A DNA stretch of 64,000 nt from Mixophyes australis. Taxonomy: Eukaryota > Chordata > Amphibia > Anura > Limnodynastidae. Under the pieces are notes generated by a model. The model did no database searches, was not told where the DNA came from, and saw only the letters and a program-made list of their open reading frames with translations. The stretch spans positions 37,973,824 through 38,037,823 of the forward strand of contig JAVHZZ010000009.1 of NCBI GenBank assembly GCA_036250195.1, read 5' to 3'. Positions 1 through 11,832 of this stretch are shown here, piece by piece. The first letter of the stretch is position 1. Each line of letters opens with the position of its first letter. Both the position numbers and the translations under genes were made by a program.

Positions 1-628
1 CATCAATTAAGCAGGTAAAAGGTCTGCAGCAGGTACCATATACAATATGGTATATACCGAGCGCAGGCATATTGCAATGTGTCATCATCATTGCATAGAT
101 TTATATCAGACCTCCAGTACCCACAAGAGATGCAAAAGTCTACAATATGCACAAATTTAGAAGTGGACACATTTTGGTACATCTGCCATAAAACTTACAT
201 ACATGCAACTCTAAACCAACCCCATAAAGAGTGCTCTCACACAAAACAAGCAAGTGTAAAACACTATGTAAAATAACTTTCTGATAGTCTGAGAGCCAAA
301 ACAAAGCTATTCAACATCTTTCGGCTTGACAATCTGTGCATATCAAGGGGCACATTTATCAATACTCGTCAAAAATGAAAAATAGTTATCAGTCCTTATC
401 GCATGGCTAAGGATTGGATAATTTCTCAAATTTATTAAAAATCCAACACAGATACAGCAGTTCCAATAAACTACCACGCCTCTTCGCAATGTGCGCATCT
501 GCGGATCTCCTCCTTGTCTTCTTCATTCCTCTTCACAATGCAGATGCGCATGTGCAGCTCGAAAATCTTGAGGCTGCGCACAGGAACCCTCCAGCAGTGA
601 ACGAAGAAATGAGATTATGTGACAGGGA
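1..628. other. AT-rich DNA without a recognisable gene
   Basis: No coding sequence or RNA gene is supported. Bases 35-75 (GGTACCATATA, then TATACCGAGCGC) resemble 11872-11896, so a small repeat fragment shared with the 11.6-12.2 kb region lies at the left edge. Short open frames here have no recognisable family features. Confidence 0.5.
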
Positions 629-809
629 GGGATCACATGATCCCTTTCCACACATGTGCTGTCCAGCTCTGCTCTTTGGAGCAGAGCTGGACATAAATGA
701 AAAATAAAATGTATGCTTCATTTCCAATATTGTGCGCCAATCTAACAAGTGCGGAACTTGTTAGATTGCGATAGGGAGCAGTCACCATACTATTGAATGG
801 TGACTGCTC
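629..809. repeat. Cluster of four perfect short hairpins
   Basis: Four inverted repeats follow one another within 181 bp: 629-644 (7-bp arms, 2-nt gap), 661-692 (14-bp arms starting GTCCAGCTCT, 4-nt loop), 738-768 (13-bp arms, CAATCTAACAAGT, 5-nt loop) and 776-809 (13-bp arms, GAGCAGTCACCAT, 8-nt loop). All arms match perfectly as read. No open frame of interest spans them. They could be the body of a multi-hairpin MITE or a structured RNA. The element ends were not found. Confidence 0.7.
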
Positions 810-3740
810 TCAAAAACGAGACAGAATGCAAAGCAGCAGATACCCACGATATCTGCTGCGATGCAATGTTAATAAATATGCGGGACACTCCAACTTGTGT
901 CGAAGTTACGTTAACTAACTTAAGGTAACGGAGTTTACTAACACTACTTCTTAAATATGCCCCCAAATTAAACAGTATTGTGTGTGTCAGTGGCAGAGAA
1001 AAACACAATTGTCTAGGGCAGTAATTGTTGATTTCATTGCAAATGTGTAAAACTTTTCAAATCAGTATTATGTGAGAGAGAAAGAGGCAAAAAGTTGGTG
1101 GGAGAATAGAACAACATGCATAAAGAACAATCACAATGCAAACACAAAACAAGCTAGCAAAAAAAAAAAAAAAGTCATTTATTTATGATAGTCTGAGAAA
1201 AGAGAAAAGTATTCAGAGAGCAAAAAACAGGTTTGTATGGCAGCGGCTAAGAAGTTTGAACAATTCTATAGGCCTTCCTTTCCTTACCTCATTGTGCATT
1301 CACCTGGTGTGTTGGCAGCTAACAGAGAATATTCAACTATTAATTTATTTATTTTTCAGTGACATTGCAGTACATGACTTTACTGCGGTTGTCATGGATC
1401 ATTCTATTGAACAGGAGCATCTCAGTACTAGTATTGGATACAAATACGTTGCTGCTTCTGTGGCATCCAAAACTGAAGTACTCTCTGATTCGAATGGTGC
1501 AAGGTTATTTTAAAGATATAGATAAGTTTAGGTCGGATCATTGAATACTCGGCGGAAAAGAACTCTTTGAAGTCCCTAGTAGAGACAGGCCATGGTCTAC
1601 CTAAGCTGCCCACCCAACAATCTGTACTCTGAAAGGAAGTTACTTCTCATAAATGTCTAAAAATTGGTATTCATCAAAATTAACTAAAACTTTAATGAGT
1701 ACCAATTCCAACAATTTGAGAGAGACTGTTGATTCCAGTGGGGAGGAACTTATATTGGTTGATGATCTTCACATCAGTGCTGGCATTATTGAACACGAGG
1801 ATGACAAAAATATTAAGGAGGGTGCCCACTCTAATACTGAACCTTAATCCATTTTATAAAATCCCTAATCTTTTATTGTATGGGGACACAAATAAACCAA
1901 GCACTACAGCCACAAAAGTGACATTCCCTGTGCTGGTCTGTTAAAAGTGCTTGGTTGTTAAATGATGCACATGTCCTCTTTAATCTATACCATAAGGGTG
2001 GGTGAAAGGGCTCATGGACATTGCCATATCCTTGAACTAATAAGAAACGCTGGGCTTTGGCCTCTTGTATCTTTGATTAAACCATCATCCTACTAACTAT
2101 TTTGAGGCTGCTTTGCCACCCTTTCTTATTTGCATCTAATGTAATCCCCTTTAACTATTAAGAAATGTGGACTTGCCCTCCTGTATATTTTACTAGAATG
2201 CCATTCTATCGACTGCTCTTTCACTTCTTCTCATTTGCATTTAATGCCATCTCTTGTACAAGTAACACTAGAAGTGACATTCCTGTGGCTGAAGGGCCTG
2301 CGATGCTATAATATACATGCCCAGATTATTTTACAACATAAAGATGGGTGGGAAGGCTCAAGGAGAGCTACTGCAACTTATTGGGTGTAGGTATCATATT
2401 CAGACAGCCAACTTGCTGCAACAATTGGCCAATATTGCTCACAATATTGATAACTGTGATGGGGCTGTGGTGAAACGAGGGACTAACTTTGCCCTACCAA
2501 TGCTGTACCATTAAATATACTGTAGTGAGGATACTTTTTATTCCTTTGTCATCCCCAGGTACTGGGCATGTTCAAATAAAGGCTCTAGGTAGTCCAACTC
2601 ATGTTTCCATGAATGTATCTATGACAATATATATACTGTGTTCCTTTGTGTGTTGACCAAGTAAAATGTCTCTAAAAGCAGTATAGCTTCCCTGATGGAG
2701 ATCAGTCCCATAAGGACTGTCCTAAACACAGCCGGCTGCAAAGGTGTGGCTCTTGCTGCTGCAGGCATCAAGGTTATACATTCAGAGAGCCAGCTAGACT
2801 CTACCAAAAGACCCAGTCCGCCCCGAGCTTGGAAACCATCTGAAAACACTTAATAGGATAATCCAGGGAGAATGCCATTGCTAATTACAGAAGTGAATAG
2901 GCTCAATTGTTGAGATCCATTGTGGGAACCTGTTATCTGCAGGTATTATAGAGCCAGCCCTATCAGAGAGTCCTGGAATGAGATGGGCAGTGCCAAGGTC
3001 CTGGTACAGCAAGAGTTGCCAATCCTGGAATCAGACGAGGGAGCGCGCTATACCCAATGATAAGTGCAGAAAAAATAAAAAAAAGCCATGCCAGGAGACC
3101 AGAGAGGAGATTTATCTTCAAAGATTGTGGATTGGACTGGCTAGGAGATAAGTCTCCTCCAGGAATTCCAAGTGGAGGCTAAAGCAATGTTTTGGTGCGA
3201 GAGTCTTTGCTGGTTAAGTACAGTTAATCTCTCAGCCAATCGGTGCAACTAAATAGCCTGTAAGTGCATTAAACATTAAATATGTATATATTAATGGAAA
3301 CAACTCTAAATAACTTGTAATAACATTTTTATATCTGTGTCAAGTTATTATTATGTATTTATATGTATTTTTTGATTCCCACAATTAGCATTTCAAATAT
3401 TATTAATTTGGTGCAGAGAATGCTGACATAGCATACTAAAAAAATGTAAATGAATGTCATGTAATAGGAAACAGACATTTTACATGGTTACATACTTCAA
3501 TCAATAATTTTACTAACCAGGTGTAATGGAACATCTACTAGGCATGGAATGTTTAGAGTGGGCACTGACCCAGCAGAAAGGAGTGTCCAAATATCTGTCC
3601 AAAACTCTTTTTATTGGCTGGAGTTGTCCATTAAATGTAGCCTATCCTTCTAGACATTCAGTCAGGAGTAGTGGCATATCTGCAATCAGGTGAGGCCTCC
3701 GGTTGCAGATTGTAGGGGGCGGCAGGGGGGTACACTTTTT
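810..3740. other. AT-rich intergenic DNA
   Basis: No gene, family motif or clear element boundary was recognised. An A-run is present near 1160. The longest open frame (1136-1513, plus) starts through that A-run and has low-complexity, non-protein-like composition. The frames at 1653-1847 and 2317-2514 match nothing I know. Confidence 0.45.
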
Positions 3741-3749
3741 GTAATTATG

Positions 3750-3798
3750 ATTATTTTTTTTATTATTATTATTATTATTAATATTATTATTAATAAGT
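3750..3798. repeat. (ATT)n microsatellite
   Basis: A run of ATT/TTA triplets with small interruptions follows a T-rich stretch. The Asn-rich minus-strand open frame across it (3642-3851) is an artefact of the repeat. Confidence 0.85.
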
Positions 3799-3799
3799 A

Positions 3800-4740
3800 A
3801 AAACACATCTTTATTGGAGTTACACAGTGTGGATCGGACCTGTGTGATCACCTCACGCCTCTTCCTGCATCAGAAATAGAGGCTCTGGAGAGTAACTCTG
3901 GTACCAACTGATCAAGATTTAAATTCTATATTATTATTGTAATTATTTAGTGTTTTTATAGGAGATCTTTTTCTTAATACCTGCCCTCCATACCACTAAT
4001 CATTGCTAAGTTTCCTATCCCTTGCATTGATATTGACATAGATGCCAACTGGTCCTAATTTTCAGGGACAGTCACAAACTTCAAAGATTTACACCAGGAA
4101 ATATTTGTCCTTGAATATGTCCCTGTTGACAAACTGCACAATAAAAACGTATCTAGCTAGATGCAACGAACACAATTTCTTCTCATTTTATAGGATTTAG
4201 ACATTAACAGTTATTGAAAATTAGGTTTTCAAATAAAAAATAAGCTATTATCACATGATAGGCATCAACGTGTTTTCTAGCTTACTGCATGCTGTGCTAA
4301 ATTCCTTTCAGAGATTTTGAAAACAAATAAAACAAACAAAATCAGGAATATAGCATATTTTCTCACTTCTCATTTAATCACTTCTTACATAGCACCATAG
4401 TAACCACCAGCAATCCTTAATTTCCAGTATTTGACAGTCCAATGTTTTAATAATATGTCCCTGGATATGTTTGCCCTGCGGAAATGACCATATTTGTCAA
4501 ATATTTAACAAATGTTCAATGCAATTCCTCTTATGCTGTGCACAATATACAGTTTTTAAAATGCAATTGGAAACCACGGATCAGCCCAAAACACAGCATT
4601 GAGTACAGCTGCTCATCCGAACCGCTGACGCGTGCACGCACTGGGCACAAGGATCCTGTAATTAGGAATGTGTTACACATTCTCTTTAGGGCAGAGTCAG
4701 GCAGGTGTTTTGGAAGGGTTGGGTACGCTTGACCGATGAG
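3800..4740. other. AT-rich intergenic DNA
   Basis: Nothing recognisable was seen. The open frame at 4484-4732 ends close to the left edge of the foldback element and shows no family motif. Confidence 0.4.
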
Positions 4741-4744
4741 GAAA

Positions 4745-5195
4745 TAGCCAACATCGGCAAGCCCTACAAATAAATTCTGAATTTCTGCGAAATAGATTGG
4801 AAAATAAAGAGGCTTACCTTGAAGCCGACGCTGGAGAGCTCATATTGGATCACCATGCTGACAGCAAGTTATTCCGATTGGAGAAGTGTTCGGCACTGCA
4901 GCTTGATGTCATCGCGGCGTCTGTCAATAGAAATTTAAAGCGGCAATGTGGGGAGCCCTAAGGTTAAGTGTTTAAACACTTAACATTGCTTCTTTAAAAT
5001 TCTATTGACAGACGTTGCAATGACATCAAGCTGTAGTGCCGAACACTTGTCCAATCGGAATAACTTGCTGTCAACATGGTGATCCAATCAGAGATCTCCA
5101 GAATCGGGTTCAAGGTAAGTCTGTTTATTTTCCAATCGGTTTTTCAGAAATTCGGATTTTCTTTGTCGGGCTTGTCGATGTCGGATTAGTGGTAA
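4745..5195. mobile_element. Foldback (long inverted repeat) element
   Basis: Two arms of roughly 220 bp are reverse complements with scattered mismatches: 4745-4984 pairs with about 4963-5195. The arms share, among others, TGACAGCAAGTTATTCCGAT and AGCTTGATGTCAT. The centre (4963-4984) is a perfect 22-bp palindrome around GTTTAAAC. The left arm has a short extra segment before the centre (GGGGAGCCCTAAG). There is no coding capacity, so this is best seen as a foldback MITE. Exact ends and target duplication were not resolved. Confidence 0.8.
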
Positions 5196-5394
5196 TCGTG
5201 AATAGGATTACCACCGGTTTTAGAATGCCACAATTTTCTGACCAGGAAACTGCAACAGTCTAAAGTGATGATACACTCTGTCAGTGTATCATGACAGGGA
5301 ATAGGCAGAACTGCCAAACCATAAAGATTGCGCTGTCAAAGCATGTGGCTTTGTATATCTCAGAGAATTTATTTTGTACATATGATATTCCTGT

Positions 5395-5500
5395 ATTATT
5401 ATTATTAATTATTAACCTTTATTTATAGGGCGTCACATGAGTCCTTCAGGGCCATACAGAGTGCAAACAACAAGACAGAGGGTATAACAGTACAATAAAG
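5395..5500 (-). repeat. LINE-like 3' tail fragment
   Basis: Read on the minus strand, the piece ends in the type of tail seen at 8454 (a CGCCCTATAAATAAAGG-like string followed by TAATAA repeats). This is typical of vertebrate L2-like LINE 3' ends. Only the last ~100 bp are visible and no RT sequence accompanies it. Confidence 0.4.
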
Positions 5501-6700
5501 TAAACAAATAACACTACACCTCTCAGTACATTTACTGGGGTACAAAGGGTCTATTCACTGCAGACTGAAACCTATGCCCATTAGCGTGGGCGCAACTAAC
5601 AGGTTTAGAGCCACCAAAATGAATAAGTATATGTATTATTTTGGAAGGAGCATACCTCCTTACATAACTACACTTATTTTTATGAGCATTATCCTACTTA
5701 AATAGGTAAAGAAAAAAAGTCACAAAGAGAAACAAATGTGATATACCTAGAACATAATATTTATATAAAATACAATACAATATTTTTGCTTTAATAAACA
5801 AGGTCCATTTATAAGTCACTGTGTGTTATATTATAGAACGTAAAGAGTGGAGGAGACACTTTTTTGTTCTAACAGAAACACCAAAAACAGACCACGGAGT
5901 GTATTTTATTATTGTAATAAATTTATTGTCATTCCTATGTGAGTGGTGACAATGTTATGAGGGGGATTTGGTTACAAAATTTTGTTTTGTACCAAGGTCT
6001 CAAGGTGGAAGGTCATTATTTGAGTCTGAGGAACTGATTTTTTTTTTGCGGCAGACGTAATTTATGCCTCTTGGTCTTTAAGTACTTCAAGTGACTTTTC
6101 CACATTGATCAGACAAATGTCACCCGCCTCTCCTGATACACAACACTTAGCGTGTTTGTTTAGGGTTAAAAGAAGAATGACCACACAAAGAGGTTAGCTT
6201 CATAGACATGAAGAATTTTATTTTCATAATAAGCAGCTAATCTATCTCTCGTGTTTTCATTACAAACAGAATATGTGAGGGGCAAAAATGGGGTCACATC
6301 TTATAAAGAGAGATAAAGAATAATGCCAGAAAGAAAGCAGGGGCGACAAAAAACATCAGCAATTTGTAACAACAAACAAAACACAATAAACACTGTATAA
6401 AAAGTGGGAAACAAAAAATAGAATGACAAGAAAAATAGGAACTTAAAAAACAGTGTTTCTCTTTTACATTTATATTATTTCTAGACAGGAGGAAACTAGA
6501 AAAGTGTATTTGGGATTAACAGATAACATGCATATGCTAAATTTGGGTCTCTGCAGGCATCCTGATCAGTGGGGCAATTTAGATGGAATGAGCAGGAACA
6601 TGGGTTTTGTATGAAATGATCTGCAAAATTGAAGTCCTCTTAAAAATGCATAGGGTCAGGAAATAAGGCACAGCATAGCAGTGGAGTTTACAGCAATCAC
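5500..6700. other. AT-rich intergenic DNA
   Basis: No gene or bounded element was recognised in this stretch. Confidence 0.4.
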
Positions 6701-6701
6701 T

Positions 6702-6780
6702 AGTCTGTAGTATATGAGTATGAGGGTATGACTAGACCCTAAAGGCCCAACTGTACCCTCATACTCATATACTACAGACT
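6702..6780. repeat. 27-bp perfect hairpin
   Basis: The 27-bp arms at 6702-6728 and 6754-6780 are exact reverse complements (outer end AGTCTGTAGTATATG) with a 25-nt loop. The size and perfect stem are compatible with a very young foldback or a small-RNA precursor. The right arm ends 4 bp before the MITE at 6785. Confidence 0.85.
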
Positions 6781-6784
6781 TTCA

Positions 6785-7099
6785 GGGCCAGAGTCATTAA
6801 GGAAAGGAAAGCAAAAAAAAGGAGTAAATGTTCTCTGGGACAAACCATGTTACAATGCAAGGGGTGCAAATTAGTTTATTATTTTGGACATAAGTTAAAT
6901 ACTGGCTGTTTTTTCATCTAGTACACAAATATTTTATAGCTTTATTTTTACACTGAAATTTAAAGTTGATCTAGGAGATGCCCTATCCCAAATATGAATC
7001 TGTGCACTCAATTTTAAATTTATCTCCAATACAACATGGTTTTGCCCAGGTGCAAAGTTACTCCTTTTTTATGCTTTGATCTCCTTAATGACTCAGGCC
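6785..7099. mobile_element. MITE, GGGCC-ended family, copy 1
   Basis: The ~315-bp element has terminal inverted repeats GGGCCAGAGTCATTAAGGA and TCCTTAATGACTCAGGCC. It aligns along its length with 20826-21145, sharing GGGACAAACCATGTTACAA and TTTTGCCCAG. There is no open reading frame of note. The GGGCC ends and short target duplication suggest PIF/Harbinger, but the class is an inference. Confidence 0.8.
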
Positions 7100-8453
7100 T
7101 TCGGTGCTCAAGATTCTATGCCATTGACCACTTCTCGTCACAAATCGCTTGTTCCGTAGTGATAATTTCGGGGTGGAGTGGATAGTTGCCATCACACATT
7201 TAATCAGAAAAGCTCTTTTCACTACTGAGTAGGCTACATGATCACCATCCCAAGGAGATAAAATAGACCAGAACTTTAGTAGGACACATGTGCTGGAGAT
7301 AAGGAGGCAAAGGGGAATAATAATAATAATAATATTAAATCACATAAGAAACAAGCATACACAGGTAAGTTGGTGGGGACAACAGAGGTGTCAGATTTAG
7401 GACCAGAGACTAGTGTTGATTTTTAAGCATTGTTCTGCAAAACATACTAAAATATGTTTATTGAATAGGTAGTTAGAACAAGGTAATTTTTTGAAGATAG
7501 AGATGTGTTCATTATTAATCTGCAAGATATTATGGAAAAAGTAAACAAGGACAATAAATAAAAATATCTCTGAGACACAGGATGGTAGATTGCTAGAAAT
7601 AATAATAGAATTGGTTGAGCTGGAAGCTATTTTCCCTTATGTTAACGCAGTCTTATTGCTATATTTTATAACTCTACTTCCCCTCGTTTGGCTATAATTT
7701 GTTAATGTATCAATGGCACTTTATATAATGAATAATTGTTAGGTCTAAAAGATCGTATATCACATATGATGCATCTACAGACTTATGGAGAAGAAGCAAT
7801 TTACCTGTATCACAGTTAAGGGATTGCTGTATTTTTACAGATGGGTGGGCAGTGTGTAGCTCTATGGGACATCCCATACTGGTAATCACATTGCTAATTA
7901 ATCTATGCAAGAGAGAAGAAAAGTTATAGCTATACTAATCTGACACCGACCATTTCATGGATTGCTTCATCTGCGTAAACTACCTTACTGTAATAAACTA
8001 TTATTGGAGATTTAAGGTGATGCACCTGACTCCCCTCTGTCGCTTAGCCCAAATTTATGCAGGACCATTCAGAATGCCAGTCAACAAAGCGGCCATATTT
8101 CGACCAGGAAATGTATGTGGCAACATGGGAAAGGGACATGGGGGTATCAGAGCATAGTAGGGCACATTGCGGTTGTGGATGGGGATTGTTGTGTGGAATG
8201 CATGCTGTGATCTTATAGTTACTGAACCACATTTATGATACTTCTCAACTTACATCCGTGCACCTGGGTGGTCCGCCTGGAACCGTAAAGTGGCACACTT
8301 ACTGTCCACTCTTGGAAGTCACCTCTGGAAACTAGACGTATACCAAGGTGCCGAGAGGCAAACAAAGCTGAAGAGGTACTGTGCAAAAGTGTAAATGTTC
8401 TATCAAAGTCCAACCTCCTACCACTTCAGATCCACCCCGTTAATTGAATAAAA
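7100..8453. other. AT-rich intergenic DNA with an (AAT)n run
   Basis: A short AATAAT microsatellite lies near 7316-7335. No gene family was recognised. The open frames at 7710-7910 and 7957-8157 look random. Confidence 0.4.
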
Positions 8454-9134
8454 CTTTTCATCATCATCATCAACATTTATTTATATAGCGCCAGCAGATT
8501 ACGTAGAGCTTTACAATTGGGAACAAACAGTAATAAAACAATACTGGGTAATACAGACAGACAGACAGAGAGGTAAGAGGGCCCTGATCTCAAGCTTACA
8601 ATCTGTGGGACAATGATTTAATACACAAGGGTAAGTGCTACATCATATTGCATATTTGTCCAGCTAGAATGCAAAGGTTGCAAAGTATTTAGTGGGCTGT
8701 ATGATCAGTCACACAACTATGTTGATCAGAGGGTTGTTGTCTTGTGTTAGCTGTGTAGAGGATAGTAATAGGGTAAGCTAGGGAGATTAAGAAAGTGGTA
8801 GAGGAATATTATAATCATGTCTGAAGAGGTGGGTTTTCAGAGAACGCTTGAAGGTTTGAAGACTAGAGGAAAGTCTTGTGGTGCAAGGAAGTCTGCAACC
8901 GAACTGCTCTACCATTACTGCGGTCATGGCTTTTTTTGTTTGTCCCATCTTATTCAGCTTCTTCTTCCTTTTAGGAACGTTGTAAACTACAAATGGGAAA
9001 AAGAAAGGAAATACATTAGGGACAATGAGGATGAATGAATATTGGTGCAAAATTAAATAGCAGTGTTGAAACCTGATATGAGCTTGAGGCCTCCTCCCTC
9101 CTACACAGTAGCTTAATGCTGCAAGAAAACGCAT
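8454..9134 (-). mobile_element. L2-like LINE, 3' end of ORF2 and 3' UTR
   Basis: On the minus strand the open frame 9134-8787 ends with a peptide (SLQTFKRSLKTHLFRHDY) that resembles the C-terminal end of L2/CR1-type reverse transcriptases. It is followed by a ~330-bp 3' UTR. That UTR ends in GGCGCTATATAAATAAATG followed by TGATGATGATG, the hallmark tail of such LINEs. The upstream part of the frame (about 8900-9134) includes a Lys/Phe-rich stretch that is probably not LINE. The copy is strongly 5'-truncated and cannot be active. Confidence 0.75.
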
Positions 9135-9262
9135 TCATGTTTTAATATGTTTTAGCGTTTAGTTTTGGAGTTTTATTTAGGTTTTAGTTTAGTAATGTTG
9201 AACTTTCATATATTTATTTAATTTACTTTAAAAATGTTAACATTAATAAACTTATTGTTTGA

Positions 9263-9880
9263 TCATAATGTCTGGTTCTGCGACAATGTCGAAGGTTTTG
9301 CCACTGGCAATGGTTGGGACTCTTGCAACGCTCGGGTGTCTGGTAAAGGTTGTACCTCTGGCAAAGGTTGCGAGTCTGCCAGTTCCTCTGTGGACATATT
9401 AATGGTTACTTCTGTCATATTTGAACACTCCAAATCAGCATGTTCTTCCAGCGAATCACCGCTAATCATCAGTGATGGCACATTTGAATAAATGCTTTCA
9501 GCTGTAGGGCTTTTAGCATCACAGCAGCTTGATGATGACAATGTGATGGGATTTGCCAGGGCAGAGTTGCTGAACACTACGTTACATTGATCATAAAGTG
9601 GACATTCCATGCGGGCAGTACCACTCTTTCTCTGGTTGTGGTCATGCACTTTGGAGTATTGTTTGCAAAGTGACTTCAATTTATTTACCACCTGTTGCTG
9701 GCTGCGCTTTATCCCACACTGTGTTAGTATTTTTAATATGTTATAGTACACTGTTGCATCCTTAACAGTGCCTGTGATCTGTTTCTTTATCTCCTCCTCT
9801 CCTCTAACGGCCAACAGCTCTCGCACCTCGTCATCTAGCCAGAGTGTCATGTTTGCTCTTTTCTCTCTTCTCTGCAGCAT
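9263..9880 (-). CDS. Myb/SANT-like DNA-binding protein, probably transposon-derived
   Basis: The 205-residue frame opens at an ATG (9880); a second ATG at 9850 is also possible. Residues ~11-85 read as a trihelix Myb/SANT-like domain. The pattern is W14, an EVRELL segment, then an internal helix ending GIKRSQQQVVNKLKSL with a K/Q-rich third helix, and Tyr and Lys near the end. This domain type accompanies PIF/Harbinger transposases and some domesticated transposon genes, where it binds DNA and helps nuclear import. The C-terminal third is Ser/Gln/Pro-rich with four imperfect QPLP-type repeats. No transposase frame lies next to it. The start is close to a transposon-like inverted end (9909-9976). 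A host gene exon is possible but less likely. Confidence 0.6.
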   Translation of the reverse strand: MLQRREKRANMTLWLDDEVRELLAVRGEEEIKKQITGTVKDATVYYNILKILTQCGIKRSQQQVVNKLKSLCKQYSKVHDHNQRKSGTARMECPLYDQCNVVFSNSALANPITLSSSSCCDAKSPTAESIYSNVPSLMISGDSLEEHADLECSNMTEVTINMSTEELADSQPLPEVQPLPDTRALQESQPLPVAKPSTLSQNQTL

Positions 9881-9908
9881 TGAAATGCGGGATTTTGCAC
9901 TGACCCCC

Positions 9909-9976
9909 TTTCACACTGAGCCTCGACCCGGGTCGTCAGAGCTCGACAAAAACCTGGGGTTTTTTAGGCAGTGTGA
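9909..9976. repeat. Short inverted repeat with TTCACACTG ends
   Basis: TTTCACACTG at 9909 and CAGTGTGAA near 9976 face each other around a GC-rich core (CGACCCGGGTCG). This looks like a MITE end or a small MITE just upstream of the Myb-like frame. Confidence 0.5.
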
Positions 9977-9979
9977 ATA

Positions 9980-11454
9980 GGGTATTAGGGAAATACATCA
10001 AGCTGCGGTTTTGCAAATCACTAATTTTCTGATATTTTACTCAGCAGTTTAAAAAGTGCAGATGTTTGAACTGATATAAAACCACTGGAAATTTAAAATT
10101 TTCAAAAGATTAAAATTTTCAAATCCCTATTGCGACTTTTAGCCATGATAACAATACAAAGCGTGAGATGTATCAAGCAGCAGCTTTGCAAACCGCCAGG
10201 AATCCTGCGGAAAACCCCCAGAAAAATGGAGGTGGCCTATTATGCCTATAAAAAGGGCCTCAAGTCTGTCTGATAATGTGGATGTGGCAATATAGCTGTT
10301 ATAAGCAATCTACTTGAAGTTTTGGTTGCTTAGAAAGTATTGTTAGATTTTGAGAAGAGGAGGAGGGAGAAATAGCACCATCACCAACATCAAGGTCCAC
10401 CAGTAATGTGCTGTGGTTTCAAAATTGTGAAAGTATAAAGATATTACACCCTAAAAACAGAGTCAGCAGTTTCATAGAGTAATCTGCCATAACAACAGGC
10501 AGAGCTTCTACACTAACAGACAAGGCTGCGAGTTTAGTGAAGAAGGTTGTAATTCTGTCAGGCAGGGCTGCAAGTCTATTAGATGCAGGAGTGAATCCAG
10601 GAGTGGGAAAGGGATTGGAAGGATCACCTTCACTAGTACATTGTTGCTCCAGTGTGATGGCAGTGTCTCGCTGTCTGTGTCCTCTTCCCTCCTCCTCACT
10701 GACTGTCGGGCTTGACATCATCATCAAGTCAGTGAGAAGCGGTGCTGTTTATCAATAGAAGATAAAAAGACAGAAATCGAGATCAACAAAAACCTGCTTC
10801 TTGGGCTCAACCAATAGGTATAAGGTTTTATCTAATGCATTTTGTCATTGCAGATATGACTTTCTCAAAAAATCTTTGAAGTGAAAAAAATAAAATAAGT
10901 AAAAAATGTGTAAAATGAAACCACAATAGTGGTTTTAAAAATGAGCAATAGAGAAAAGAGAAGATAGAGGGAGGAAAATATAAAACATGATAAACAAATA
11001 GATCAAAAACAGATCAAAACAAAATGCAATAAAATGAAAGCAAAATGAAAAATAAATTAAAGCAAAAATATATTTAGGATAAAAAAATATAAATAAAAAA
11101 CTAGTGTAATGTAAATCAATGAATCAATCTGTTGGGGGTGTAGGTAGGTCCCAAACATGTTTCACCAGAATGTGTGACTTTCTCAGTGGGTTCTGCTTCC
11201 AGAACTATTTCATGTCCGTGTCGTTGATGGCTACAATCCCTATTATCACTGTTATCCTCATCAGGCAAGGTATCTACTAATGCAGAGATATAACTTAGAC
11301 ACTGTTTATTCAAATCTAAAACCAGTTGTATCATTCTTACTACTGAATTACAAGGTACTACTCCCTATCAACAGTTAATACCAGTGTATTGTCAGATTGC
11401 TATCACTGCATGTATTTCATATTGCCACTGTATTGTTAGTATTAAGTTGACATC
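9980..11454. other. Intergenic, A-rich, partly repeat-derived
   Basis: A TATA-like string (CCTATAAAAAGGG) occurs near 10244. The minus frame 10727-10419 has a repeated LxxLxxRI-type pattern (residues ~50-90) that might be the C-terminal part of another transposon Myb-like protein, but I cannot assign it. From 10860 to 11110 the DNA is A-rich and low-complexity. The minus frame 11334-11116 is unrecognised. Confidence 0.35.
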
Positions 11455-11630
11455 ACGCCCGGCATTCAATGCGAACGGAGCCGGCGCTGCGGTCACGTGA
11501 GTTGTTTTTTTTGGGGGTTTTTTTTTACTATTAAAGTTTCTAGCTCCCCCCACCAACGAAGAGGGGAGCGATCCAGGGTCGGGGCCTACCGGTGGATAGT
11601 CCGGTCCACCGGTGGGCCAGTCCGACCCTG
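11455..11630. mobile_element. hAT-type element end (remnant)
   Basis: The sequence ends in GGGCCAGTCCGACCCTG; read from its end it starts CAGGGTCGGACTGGCCC. This matches the ends of the two hAT elements at 34671 and 58771 (CAGGGCCGGACTGGCC, CAGAGTAAGACTGGCC). A subterminal inverted repeat, ACCGGTGGA/TCCACCGGT, lies at 11589-11614. The other end and a target duplication were not found. Confidence 0.55.
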
Positions 11631-11637
11631 CATATAT

Positions 11638-11832
11638 GTATACAAAACAGAAAGAAAGTTTTCAGCGCTTATCCTTTAAACTGCATATCTGTGTGTGTCT
11701 AGCAAAATGAAAACATGAGGTATTAGTTCATATTTTGATCAAAAGACTTAAGCCTGCATCCCACGTCAAGGGTACCTCATTATATGCAGTTTAAAGGATA
11801 AGCGCTGACAACTTTCTTTCTGTTTTGTATAC
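11638..11832. mobile_element. TIR element with ~50-bp arms, part of a larger inverted repeat
   Basis: The ends TATACAAAACAGAAAGAAAG and its reverse complement at ~11813-11832 continue inward through TTATCCTTTAAACTGCATAT to form ~50-bp arms. A second inverted copy of ~140 bp of this element lies at 12093-12233. The whole 11638-12233 region could therefore fold on itself a second time. Confidence 0.65.

Noticed and set aside
3642..3851. Asn-rich minus-strand peptide
   Set aside because: Produced by the ATT microsatellite.
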